Positions 11,448 to 22,905 of a DNA stretch of 64,000 nt are shown here, in pieces. Source of the DNA: Acanthornis magna (taxonomy: Eukaryota; Chordata; Aves; Passeriformes; Acanthizidae); NCBI GenBank assembly GCA_036785705.1, contig JAWUZG010000174.1, positions 1,110,001-1,174,000 on the forward strand, written 5' to 3'. The notes under the pieces are model-generated. The model was not told the origin of the DNA, did no database searches, and saw only the letters and a program-made list of their open reading frames with translations. Numbering within the stretch: the first letter of the stretch is position 1; each line of letters starts with the position of its first letter. Position numbers and translations under genes: made by a program.

Positions 11448-12949
11448 CAAAAGTGATGCCCGTGGGACCTACATGAAAACACAGATCAGCTCCTAAATGT
11501 ATCCAAAGCCAATGCATGGGCAGTGACTGTGGGTACAGGAGCCCAGGAGATGTGAGGACTTGACAGCTGACATCCCTTCTCCTCTTCAGTCTACATGCTG
11601 AACATTCAGGTGGGTGTGAGACTCTGAGTGTCTGAAAACAGTTTTGTTTGAAATAAAATCACCTTTCCTTCACCTTCCTCTCTCATAGATATGGGAGAAT
11701 ATGTGGGAATATGGGAAAATATGTGAGGAGATCTGGGGAAACATCTACATGTAGTGGGGGCAAGTCTCATCTTGCTATTCTGAAGAGGGCAGAAACCCAT
11801 CCTTTTTAATGGCATTTTGGGCTAATCCTTCAAAGAAGGTACAGACCCCACTTAAGCTGATGTTTTGGGATGTAACTGAGTAGATGTTTTTCTCCCCCTA
11901 CTTTACAGTGCAGGCTGTCCCTCCATTACAAGGTGGAAAAGAAATCTGGCATGCTGGAGGTTTAATTCCTGGCCTCTCCACTCTGTGGGGCAGGACACAA
12001 CTCAGCTTTCCTGCTTGTTGAGCATGGAAAACACAGATCCATGAAGGTCATGGAAAGCTGTTCATACCTCTCTGACAAAGTGAGGTCCTGGGGACATCTC
12101 TCATTATTCACTGGGCAATAAAGGCAAGGTGGACCCCTGAGGAGAACTGGTCCTGGAAAGGTTCATCTGAGAGGGACAATCCCTTCCAGGCTGATGCCGG
12201 GATGCTCGTAGTGTTCAGGGAACAGCAGTCTTACTATGCCCAGGTACCTCCAACTGGTTCATTATATCTGAATCAGATTTTCCCTCTTGCAACAGCCAAG
12301 GCCTCTGGCAGCAGCGATGGCTAACACTGCTGAGACGCTCTGCTGTGCATCCTTGTAGAGTGGCCCTTGGCTGCCTCCGGCATTCAGGTTTTGGAGCTGA
12401 AAGTGTATTTGTGATATTTTAATGTCTATCAGCTCCTATGCCTCGCCAGGGTGGGTAGATAGTGAAATACAGCAGGGAGAAATGAACTGCCTCCCTCATG
12501 AGAGCCCATGGTGAAGCCTGAAGCCAGTCAGTACCACACATGGGGATAGGTGCAAAGCCTGGCCCATATCTGGACAGGGAGCTGTTGGCTTGCCTTGGCC
12601 ATCCCTCCTCTCCATGCTGTGGCCATCCCCACTCCTCCTGGCGATGCCAGGTTTCATACCTGTGCAGGGGAAATACTGCCAGGAGCCAGCAGGCTGAGCC
12701 CAGGGCACTTCTTCATGCCATGAACGGGCAGCAGGTCACACAGCACCTTTTGGTGCCAAACACTGAGGAGTGTCCATGCCAGCCAGGGATTAAGTGTCCC
12801 CAGGTGTTAAACAGACACTTACCGGGACCAGATGCCAAGGCTGCCATCCCATAGCTGAGCGATGCCATCCCATAGTCTCCAGATCATGGCCAGACTCTGT
12901 CAGGACCTCATAAGGTCATGCTGATTCCAGCTAATAAGACTGTGCAAAT
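11448..12949. other. unique non-coding sequence
   Basis: Apart from the small decamer repeat at 11689-11728, nothing is recognised here. Confidence 0.55.
11689..11728. repeat. short tandem repeat, 10-bp unit x4 (20-bp unit x2)
   Basis: The units atatgggaga, atatgtggga, atatgggaaa and atatgtgagg follow each other without gaps. Alternate units are most alike, so the array is best described as two copies of a 20-bp unit that itself arose by duplication. Confidence 0.8.
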
Positions 12950-13180
12950 CATGAGAAAATTAGTAAATTACCTAATCCAACCTCCTGGGTATCTCAGGCC
13001 TTTGATATTTGCCTTGATTTTTCTATATTAGGGCTAATAATTGGGCTCAAGCTTCTCTTCCAGATAGCAACACTACTGGATTGCACCAGCACTGCTTCAT
13101 TGAAGAAAATCCTTGCCTCATTGCTCAGTTGGGATTTCATGGTGCTGACAGCAGGGCCTTTAATAATGAACCCATTTTTG
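12950..13180 (-). mobile_element. ancient CR1/L3-like LINE fragment
   Basis: The stretch 'taatccaacctcctgggtat', then 'tattagggctaataattgggctcaagc' and 'ctcttccagatagcaacactactgga', follows the order of the 3' region of old amniote CR1 elements in reverse orientation. Divergence is high and no clean terminus is visible, which indicates an insertion much older than the other CR1 tails here. The assignment rests on remembered consensus and should be tested with a sensitive repeat search. Confidence 0.45.
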
Positions 13181-14377
13181 ATGTATTTTTAACACAATAG
13201 TTTTTCAGAACTTTCACAACTGTTTTGAGAATCAGCTTCCCTCAGAGCAGTGTGGGAAGCTGCAGGCAGAAGCAAAGTCCCAAAACTGACCGGAGGAAGA
13301 GATGGGACAACCTTGTCGAGCTTATCCAGGGTAGGGGACTGCCAGATTACGGGGGGACAGGGCAAGGTGGAAGGCAGTCTCACCCCTCAAAAAAGGGACA
13401 GCATGGCTGTGAGAGAAATTTAAATGATCGTGTTCCCTCAGCACAAGTCCCAGGATGTCCTCACCAGATGAAGGACAGGGGCTGGATGTTTCTCTGGGGC
13501 AGCACCATTTCTCAAGCAGAGTAATCATAGTAAAATTACATAAGAAGTGTTGGCCAGGGGATCAAATCTCCTGATCCAGGCTTTAAACCGGCTCTTTGGG
13601 GTTAGCAGGAAAGCAACTTGCTTGCACCATCAGTGGGTTTTCCTCAGCCTCCCTCCAACTACTGCTCCCTCACATAGCTCAGGGGAAACCGATGCACCCC
13701 ACAGCAGCACGAGGGTGAGCCCAGCCCCCACCTTCCTGGTGAATGAACTCAAAAAACTTAAAGCTCAGTTATTTCTTTTCTCCCGTTCTCAGTCCTTTTG
13801 AATATCCCTTCTCTCTGCTCCAGCTCCGCGGGCTCCAGGGATTTGGCTCTGGCAAATAAGCACAGGCAAGCAGGAGCTGACTGTTACATGACCCTTCTTG
13901 TAATTTTCTGGAAATCTCGTCTGTAGGATAAACAGACCAATGTTAACCTTTATATAGTAAATAAAACTCCAGTGAATGTGGCCACTTAACATGTCTAAAA
14001 GATGCATTTTTACTTCTAATATTAACACATTTTTAAAGAAATCTTTCTTTGGCAAAAGCCAAAAAAATACTTGTTTCCTGTTTCAGTAAATAGTCACCAT
14101 GGCAGAGCAACTCCATCTGATACTTACTCCCTGCTCCATACAGCTGATCCCCCTTTATCTCTGTTTACTGCAGAGATACTATTAAATACCTTCAGCCGCT
14201 CCTGCTTGCAGATTTCCAGAGAGCCCATATCCTGTTTATAGCATCTCTGCCAGGGCTGCTTATGGGGGAGCTCCAAACAGGAGAGAGAAGGGGTTGAGGG
14301 GGAGATGCTGAAAGAAGGAGGTGGAGAGATGTCTGCTGCCACCTCCAAGCACATCCCACTGAGAGCAACAGCAACAG
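13181..14377. other. unique non-coding sequence, nothing recognised
   Basis: No gene or repeat is recognised. The A/T-rich part at 13900-14100 lacks repeat hallmarks. Confidence 0.5.
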
Positions 14378-14590
14378 AAAATCTCAATGTTAGAAAGGTT
14401 TGGGTTGGAAGCATTCTTAAAGCCCATCCAGTCCCACCCTTGCCATGGGCAGCCACACCTTCCGCTATCCCAAGTTGCTCCGAGCCCCATCCAACCTGGC
14501 CTTGGACAATTCCAGGGATGGGGAATCCACAACATCTCTGTACCAAGGTTTCATCACCTTCACAGGAAGAATTTCTTCAGTCTTCAACAT
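14378..14590 (-). mobile_element. CR1 LINE 3' end, truncated
   Basis: Reverse-oriented CR1 tail running from 'ttagaaaggtttgggttggaagcatt' through 'cccatccaacctggccttggacaattccagggatgggg' to 'acaggaagaatttcttcag'. It is about 210 bases long. Its 3' end faces left, whereas the neighbour at 15466-15672 has its 3' end to the right, so the two are independent insertions. Confidence 0.88.
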
Positions 14591-15465
14591 AGCCAAGTAT
14601 ATCCCCCAATCACCCCAAGTGCATCCAGGGAATGCCTGGATGAGGTCTCCAGAGCAACTGGACTGCATTGGTGATGGAGGGACCTGCCCTAGGCTGTGGC
14701 TGCTGCAGTGCTGTCCTTTCCCACAGCCATTCCTGCACTACTCACCAGCTTTCCCTGAGCATCAGAAGTTCCTGCAGCCCCTATGAAGCCCCTGATGCAA
14801 CCCCTGCTTAGGAGCCTGGGGCCCTCAGCACATTCAGCAGACAAACAGGGAAGTATTTAGAGCCTGATTTATTTTACTCTTCCCAGCTGTTGTGTTCAGA
14901 TGGAGCAAGGCTCTTCTGTTCCCTTTGGAAAGGACTGCACCCACTGAGCAGCTTGCACGCTGCTGTTGGGGATCCACATGGCCATGAGCAGTGTGATCGG
15001 TGCCAGGGTACCTGCAGACACACCTGTGAAACATCTGCACACCTCTGGGAAGGATCTCACATGCTGTCTACTGGGGACTTCAAGCCCTTTATCCCTTCAT
15101 TAGACACTCAGAGTGATTTCTCACTTCCCCTCAACCTAGAATGGACCTGGGGTTTTTTTTTAAAGCCACGTGTTTTCTCTGCTAGGGAGTTTATGAGAGT
15201 GATAAAAGGCAGAATGATTAAGGGAGACAAGGGTTTGCGCATCTTGCTGAGAGCAATCTTGGTTTTGGCTTTGGGCCAATCTGCCTGACATGTGATGTTT
15301 CACGTCACATCTGGCTTGCATTCAGAAGGAACACAAATTCATCCAGCATCAACTTGGTCTCCTGTAATGGGCTGAGCTTCTTTGGGTACCACCTGGGGCT
15401 TGTGGGACACCAAACCTGGGGAGGATGACTTTTCCTTGTGCTTCTGCAGCAGGATGACCGAGAAG
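14591..15465. other. unique non-coding sequence, nothing recognised
   Basis: The spacer between two CR1 tails shows no gene, RNA or repeat that I recognise. Confidence 0.5.
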
Positions 15466-15672
15466 CCTGAACCTCACGGAAAGGGTTGTCAGGCACTGGA
15501 AGAGGCTGCCCAGGGCAGCTGTAGAGTTACTATCCCTGGAAGTGCTCATAAAATATGTGGATGTGGCACTTGGGGACATGGTTTAGCAGTGGACCTGGCA
15601 GAGTTGGGTTAATGGTTAGAACTGGTGATCTTGCAGGGCTTTTCCAGCCCCAATGATTCCATGATTCTATGA
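15466..15672 (+). mobile_element. CR1 LINE 3' end, forward orientation
   Basis: This is the only clear forward-strand CR1 3' end in the window. It contains 'caggcactggaagaggctgcccagggcagctgtagagt', 'tactatccctggaagtg', 'gtggatgtggcacttggggacatggttta' and 'ggtgatcttgcagggcttttcca', and terminates with the CR1 octamer-type tail 'atgattccatgattctatgaa'. The element is 5'-truncated at about 200 bases and non-coding. Weak similarity may extend about 20-40 bases further left. Confidence 0.9.
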
Positions 15673-16559
15673 AGGCAGCTGAAACCAGCATGCACACTGG
15701 GTTTCACAGGATCAGAGCCATGGAAGGGGTTTGCTGCAATGCTCTGCACTGCACAATCTGAGCTCAATTGTTTGGATCAAGAGATGGATTTCAAGGCTGG
15801 AATACCCCTGTGGTGGACAGGGCAACTGGGGAGGGAGCCCAGGCAGGTTCCCAATATCCCACACTGGGAGCACAGGACCAGAGAGCATTGATGAGCGAAG
15901 CAAAGGCTCCGAGGCACAGGCAGAGAGTAGGCAGGGAGGCCCTGGCTGCAGTCTGGAGGCTTTGGCTCTCAGCTGAGGCACAGAAGCCCTGAGATGTGTC
16001 CTCTCCTCCCAGGTGGATTGTGCACATCACATTTGACAGTCCCTGGCTGAAAAGCAGAAATGTTCAGGGTCTCTGAGCTGAGTAATTTGTATCCTGTAGG
16101 GTCTGTGGCACATACTGTAGCCTGCATTTAGGTGCTGCTGGGTGAGAAAACTTTTGTGGACCACTTCCAACTTGGTCTCTCCTGGGGAAGGAAAGAGCAA
16201 AGATAGTATGAAGACTAATAGCCTCTCCAGTGGATACCTCCCAAAATGAGTTACTCTCCATCCCTCACAAACCCTGTTTCAGTGCTTAGATTACCACTCA
16301 CCTCCCAGCCCAACGTGTCTGACCCACAAGTCAGTCTTGGTGTGACCATCTCAGCTCCAGGCTTGGTGTGGAGGAGCACAGAGCTGTGGGAGCACCAGTC
16401 ACCCCAGCGGCCCCAGCCAGGTCAGCAGCACAGAGAGAGGGGCCCAGATGCAAAGCTGGTCCTAAAACCTTCACAGTTCAAGCCTCACCATCCCACTGCC
16501 CTGAGCAAGACTTGCAGACTTGGGAGAACCATCCCAACCAGAAGTTTGGCAGACCTGGA
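15673..16559. other. unique non-coding sequence
   Basis: No repeat or gene is recognised. G+C rises toward the CpG-rich patch that follows. Confidence 0.5.
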
Positions 16560-17080
16560 GCCACGAGCCCAGCTGGCAGCCACCTGCCCGGGGCTGTGTT
16601 CTCCTCCGGCCCACAAGACAAGTGGATTTTGTTCGGGGTGTGTGCAGGATGTGTCTCGGTGACCCCTCTGGGCCAGAGGCAGCTGCTGTGCCCCTGCTCC
16701 CCCAGCTGCGGCCGGGCGCCAGGCAGAAAGCCCTCTTTGTGCTGGGGAAGGTGTCAGGTACTCGCCGTGCACGACCTGAATTGGGGCTTTTCATCGGGCC
16801 AGAGGCCTGCCAGCCGAGGAATGCTGCCTCCCGGCTGGAGCTGCCAGGGAGCTGCTTGTGCCGGGCTCGGCCGGTCCGCGATGGAGCCCGCAGCCTGCCT
16901 GCCCTGCCCAGGGGCTATTTGTCCCTCGCTGGGGACACGGGGATGGAGTTATTTATAAACGAGCAGAGCCCTCAAGGGGAGAAGGTGCCTTGCTGTTTCA
17001 GGAGGCACGGCCCGGTCAGGGCATCTCGGGCAGGATGCAGCACTCGGAACGTGCCCAGCTGGGGATGGGGCAGAGGTGCA
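16560..17080. promoter_or_regulatory. CpG-rich patch, possible small CpG island
   Basis: By eye there are about 29 CpG dinucleotides in roughly 520 bases at high G+C, against much sparser CpG in the surrounding tens of kilobases. The densest part is 16700-16890, around 'gcggccgggcgcc' and 'gccgggctcggccggtccgcg'. A TTATTTATAA sequence lies near 16950. This could be an unannotated promoter, an enhancer kept unmethylated, or chance. The 248-codon forward frame at 16520-17266 spans it but has no recognisable domain, and high G+C lowers stop-codon frequency. No transcript evidence is available. Confidence 0.35.
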
Positions 17081-18319
17081 GTGTGCTGCAAACCTCAGCT
17101 AGAAGCCCTGCAGCCTTCAGGCAACCCCAGGGGACAGCCCAGAGAGACGTGTTTAGGGAATAGTTTCTCACCACAGCACACACGGGATGCTTTGGCAAGG
17201 GATGCTTTTAAGAGGCACGTTTCAGCCCAGGAGTATAACTGTGCTTTTAAGTTTACTCTGGTTTGAAAAGTTGGGGAATCTGCAGTATTTTGGGGAATGT
17301 CTGCTGCTTCAAGCCTCCTTTTCATGTCTATTTTGGAGGCAAGGAATCCATAACCCATCTGACAAAACAGCTTTGATTTCTGAATTAAGCTTCTGTGCAC
17401 CTCAAAACTGACTGTAATGTCTGTTATCAAAATTGACATTTCCCCCACAATAACTGCAACTGCTGTATGAAGGATTTGAGTTCTAGTTCAGGCAGAGGTG
17501 GCTGATATGAACCAGACAGCAACACACACAGTTATGGCTACTGCCTGGGTTGTTTATTTGGGGTTTTTTAACAGATATTTTGCCATTTCTGCCCCAAAGT
17601 CACATGGAGGTTTTACCTCAAGAAGCTGCCAGTGGTGAGCTATTAACTTCCAGTGATCACCACACAATTAGCCAGAGTCGCTGGGGGAAATGCTGCCTCC
17701 AAAACTGCTGGAGGCTGCTCAGTGTTAGAAAGTGAGAACTTAACTTCAAAATAAATAAATGAGGAGAGTTCATTTAAAGGGCCCTAAAGGCAAATTTATT
17801 TCGGGCCATAGCTTTGATATGGAAGCTGTGGATGTGCCCGTCAATGAGAATTTGAAGGCTGCACAGCTTAAGAGAAAAAGCAGAAAGGCCCATGTGGGAA
17901 AGAAAATCAACAATATTTGCTGAAATGACAGGGTTTCATTGCGTATTTGACCTGAACAGGGCACTTCAGAAAACGGAAATCCAGCCTTAGTACAGACAAT
18001 AGAGGCAAGTGTAAAGCATGCCAGGGATTACCTAACAAGGGACTTAGGATGGGATTTCATCAGAGCAAATGGCAAAAAATGTTATAAAATAAAAAGGTAC
18101 AAAAATAAGCAATGAAAGGACATAAGAATACATAAAATCTGATATTTGTGAGTAGGTGGAATCCTGGGAGGGAAACAGAGGGTGATGGCAAAAAGTAGGA
18201 ATGGGAAGCTGAGGGGTTTCTTTGGATTGTTCAGGCTTACAGAGGGTGGGGGCAGAAAGCTGCTCTGGATCAGCTCATTTCAGGTTTTAAAATGAGCAAT
18301 GGGGGTATCAGAAGAAGAT
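17081..18319. other. unique non-coding sequence
   Basis: Nothing is recognised as a gene. The A-rich portion from about 18050 may belong to the decayed LINE that follows, but I cannot align it. Confidence 0.5.
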
Positions 18320-18440
18320 TGTGGAATAAATTGACATGCTGAAGAGCAATAAGTCACTGAGCCCTGATGATGCATCCAAGACTTGTGTAGGAACATAAGA
18401 ATGAAATGACTGAACTACTGACAAAAATATGCACACAAAG
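18320..18440 (+). pseudogene. decayed CR1-type LINE ORF2 (reverse transcriptase start)
   Basis: Translation from 18333 gives DMLKSNKSLSPDDASK, which matches the start of CR1/L3 reverse transcriptases, where a 'NKSPGPDGIHP' type motif precedes the polymerase core. After a frameshift, the sequence reads NEMTELLTKIC, matching the following helix. The copy has stops and frame changes and is a fossil. It shares forward orientation with the ORF2 linker remnant at 43553 but is a separate insertion. Length beyond this block is uncertain. Confidence 0.5.
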
Positions 18441-21400
18441 ATCTGTGCTCAGCAGCAATCAAAAATAACCAGGGAAATGATAGGATGCAGCAGAGATGGG
18501 AATGGGCGGAATCTGGAATACATTATAAAGCCATCACAGAGCCAGCAGGGTGCCCTCCTCCCAAGCTGCACCCTCCCCTGTGCTCCTGTCCTGTCCCACC
18601 TCATGGGACATGGGGAGCAGAGGGACAGAAAGGCTGAGGGGGCAAAAGCAGTGGAGTTGACCAGGGGCACCGGGAGGGAGAATGGTTTGGTGGGGTGAGC
18701 AGGCAAGGAGGAGATGTTGGAATGGGGATACCCACACAACTCAGTATCCTCCAACTCACCCTCTTCTGTTACCCAAAAATGAGGTGTCAGGGAGTAACTC
18801 ACACAAGATGCTGTGGGACTCACTGATGTGCTGCAGTGCAGCAGTTCTTAGCTTAGCAGCAATTTGTACAATAGGTACCAGCTCAGGTGGCCTCACATGG
18901 CCACCCATAGCTTTTCCAGAGTGCTCCAAATGCAAGGGAAGGTCACAAACCATCTGACTCCCTTGGGCTGCGGGCAAGGAGGAAGATGTCCTCCCCACAT
19001 GGCAACTGCAAGGCCCTGGAGCATCTCTTTCAGACAATGCCAGGGGTCAGGAGATACAGGATGAGGGACGCAGGAATCAGGGGAGTGGGACCTATGGGTG
19101 CTGAGGAAACCCTTCCCTCCCAGGGGGCAGAGAAAGATGGGAAGGCAGTAGGAGAGAGGAGGGGAATTCCCTTTGGGTCTGTCTTTTTTGATGAGTGTTT
19201 TTCCTCATGTCTGAGCTGGCTGAAGGCCTTTTACAGCCGTTTCCAGTCCTAGAAAACTTCAGGGTGGTATCCCAGCATCATTGTCCACACTCTGTCTTAG
19301 TCATTTAGTGTCCCCAGAGGCAGCAGGGGACAAAACAAGTAGGGGAGTATAATTCCTACCACCTCTTACATGGTACCTGGCCTTGTCAGGGCAGGAGGTG
19401 TCTCACCTTACTCCATGCTCTGGCCTTGGAGGCATCTCCTGCTCAAGGACCAGGCAGCACAGCTTCCCTGGGAGTCAAGGCTCAGTGAAGGAGAGGGTCT
19501 CCAGCAGATGATGATTCATGGTTGATCACTTTAGCCAGAGCTGGATTGAATCAACTCCTCTCTCCCATGGCTCTGCCAGGTCTCATGGCCCAGGGAGGGG
19601 AGAAGAGAAATAATGAGATTTCCCATCCAGAATCGAGGGGGATTTATAGCTGTTGTGATAACCTCGGCTGTTAGTGAGGCTCGCACAAGAAACCATGCTG
19701 ATTTCCAAGTTCCTGATTTACTAAACAACAAAATGAAAAGTCAGCATAAATCACTTCTGCTCACACAAGTGGCAGCTGTGTGGATACATGAGGGCTGGTG
19801 CCTGGCTGTCTTGGCTCTGGGGTCTCCTCTAAGCTCTGCCCAGGCCCTGGATGGCAGTCTGGGCACAGCCACCTCACCCTGCCATGACATGGAGCACCAC
19901 TCCTGGGGCAGGAGCACAGAGCCAAACCGATGGTATTGGGGCAGTGGCTCAATACTGGGCCAGTGGCTCCAGTAGGTCCAGGCAGGGCATTGGGAAACTC
20001 TGGGACAGGTCCCCAGGGAGGTGCAGGATGGTGTTTTTCAGAGCTCATCTAGGCAAAGCCATGGCCTTGCCAAGTCAGTGCTCGAGGCAGTCCTGCTGCT
20101 GGTGGGAGGCTGGTCTGGAGACCCTGAGTCCCCTTCCAGCAGCCTGTTGGGATCCTGCATTTCCAGGAGAACATTTCCCGCAGGCATTGCTGTGCTGGCC
20201 CAGGGTGTTTCTGCTTTCTCTTGCATGGAGCCCATTTAGTCTAAGGATGCTATCATCATCCTTCCCAAGGAAATACCCCTGCCTTCCCAAACCAGATGGC
20301 AGTGTTCTCATTCTACAGAAATATCTGTGTTTTCCAGTTCTACTACTAAATGTGAAACAGGAGTTTATAAAAACAAAAAAGTGAAAACCCCAAGAACTTA
20401 CGTGGCAACAGGGTATTTGGCAGCATGTCCTGTGGCAGTGGGGCAGGGATGCTGCTGCATGCACCAAACCAGTGTCAGACTCCTGAGAACCTGAACAGCT
20501 CTCAGGACATCCACTGAGTGAGTCAGGACAATGCTTGGTGTAACTGTACATTTTGGGATCACCTTCCAAGTGAAAGGGAGCAATGGGACAGATCATGAAA
20601 TCATCACTACTGCAGTGGTAGTGAAACAGGTCCAATATCCTCAGGTTTCTGTTAGGGAAACCTGGACATGTGTTGCTCTGTCTTATCATACAAGACAACA
20701 GAAGGGCCCAGGTGGTTTGAGCAACAGCCCTGAAATTACCCATAAGGTTAGCAGCAAATTAAATCAGTGAGAAGGGAAACAGGCAAGTTGGACACACTGA
20801 TATCTATGCATGGACATATCATATCGTAGCAGAGAGAAGTTACTATCCTGATAAGATAAAGTGAAGAGAACCTGACATGCTGCCAACACCAAATGGTACA
20901 GGGGAAGTTTTAAATAGCTGAATGTGCTCAGTGCTTACAACAGGAAGAAATAGTATTAATTTGCAAAACGAAAACTTGCAACAAGCCTCTACAGAAATAC
21001 AAGGAGGTTTATTGGGGCAGGACCAGGCAATTTTCAGCTCAGGAAAATGCAGCATCTAAGGCAGAGAAGTAAACATAAGGTGCTTGGACTCAGTACAATT
21101 CACTGACCTCTTGGAGATTCATCACTGCTGCAGGCAGCAGGAAGGGAGACTGGACATGGCTCCAGGGGGACTTGTTGTCCCAGGTCTGTGACTCCCTGAA
21201 CTCCACAGCTGGGTCATGTTCCCAGCATCAGCCTCAACCTGGGAAACAAGCAAAAACTCTGCACAAAACTCCGAAAATAGGACTTAATAATTTCTTTCCC
21301 TATCCATCTGCCTTCAACTGTTCCCGGGAGCAGCCCATTCCCTGGGTTTGCCAGGATCCTTTCTGTATGCCTGTGATGGGAGAGTGACATCTGTAAGCTG

Positions 21401-22586
21401 AAAAACTGCATTGCACTAAGAGATTAGCCTGACTTTCTTTACTGTTTTCTCCTCCTGAGCAAACTAGCCTGCAGACCCCAATATCATACTGAATCTGGTC
21501 CCATAAACTGTCTCCCAACTTACAGAGACTTCCGTAAAATTCGAACATTTCATCCTTCTTTACAGGTTAGGCTGGAGGATGTGTTGCTCTTTGCTGAGCA
21601 GGGGAATTCACACTGCACAGTGATGATTGCTTTGAGGCTTGCACAGAAGAAAATGTTGTTTCTGGATAAATAATCCCATCACATAACCCACAGCACATGT
21701 TCAGCATCTAATGAGCAGCGTTCCAGCAGCCAGCTCATTTTCATCAACTATGCATAGTGTTGTTTCATCCAAAGCACAATCCTGCCCCTCGAGACTCAGG
21801 AGACATCGCGGGCAGACCCTGGGTTATTGTACCAGGTTTAGTGGCCACTGATTTCAGAGTTCATCTTAGCAAGTCCTCAGCCTTCAAGGTATTGTAGAGC
21901 TCAGCATGACAAAATGTATGGGGCAGAGCAGTGCCCTAAGGCTTAGGCACGGAGCAGGGCTCTGTGTTTGATACCACATGTGCAGGGGTATCTCTTCAGG
22001 ACCGCCCTCAGACCCTCTGGTGGTCCCTCGTCTGCACATCTTCAGTCCCACAGTCTGTCTGGACTGGTACCAGTCCAGCCTTGATGTCATCACAGGAAGA
22101 AAATTCACCTGAAATAGAAAAATGAACTTTTAGCATTAAATTCTGCCCAGATTTAGGGCAGCCTAGGACACAGAAACACAGAGGTGCTGCAGAGTCCTCC
22201 AGACATCCTGTTCATCTGGGGGTATGGCTGTGCCTCGCCTGGCCTAACACGAGTGGGTAATCTGCCCCAGGATAAGCCTCATCTTCCTGCCTTATAATTA
22301 AAGTCTGGTCAAAACAATCGAGACATTTTTGTCTTGCAGGCAAACCCTCCTGCAAGTTTCCTGTAGAGGGGACTCCCCAACTCTCATGATGACACCCCAT
22401 GGCAGAAGGGCTTTCCAAATCTGTATCCTTATCATTCTTTGCCAAATCCCTGCAATTTCTTCAATAAATAGCTCAACTGTACACAGGCTTTCTGTGGCGT
22501 GGGTCACAAGTACCCTCTGGCCACATAGATGCTGTGCCAGCTTGTTACTGTACAGTTCACATCAGCTTCCAGGATTTCACATTCTT
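18441..22586. other. unique non-coding stretch, nothing recognised
   Basis: Four kilobases without a recognised repeat or gene. Frames of 177 codons (+, 19851) and 222 codons (-, 20075-20743) overlap each other in opposite directions and show no domain. Immediately after 18440 the sequence may continue the LINE fossil for some tens of bases. Confidence 0.5.
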
Positions 22587-22905
22587 CAGAGAGTCACAGA
22601 GTGGTTTGGATTGAACGAACCTTAAAGCTTATCCCATTCCCACCCCCTGCCATGGACAGGGACACCTTCCACTATCCCAGGGTGCTCCAAGCCCCATCCA
22701 GCCTGGCCTTGGACACGTCCAGGGATGGGGCAGCCACAGCTGCTCTGGGCACCTATGCCAGGGCACAGGGAAGAATTTCTTCATTCACTTCTTCATTCAC
22801 ATCTAATCTAAATCTCTCCTCTGTTAGTTTAAAACTGTTCACCCTTGTCCTATCATCATCTGCTTGTGTAAAAAGTCTCTCTCCCTCTTTCTTATAACCC
22901 TTTTC
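22587..22905 (-). mobile_element. CR1 LINE 3' end, 320 bp
   Basis: Reverse-oriented CR1 tail. It starts at 'agagagtcacagagtggtttgg', includes 'gccatggacagggacaccttccactatccc' and 'ccagcctggccttggacacgtccagggatggggcagccacag', and extends further inward than most copies here, through 'atctaatctaaatctctcctctgttagtttaaaactgttc' to the poorly matched 'cttataaccctttt'. A 12-base unit, ttcttcattcac, is duplicated in tandem near 22777-22800, a local replication slip inside the element. Confidence 0.92.

Noticed and set aside
16520..17266. Longest forward open frame, 248 codons
   Set aside because: It lies in high-G+C sequence with few chance stops, shows no domain or family resemblance, and overlaps other frames of 196 and 138 codons.
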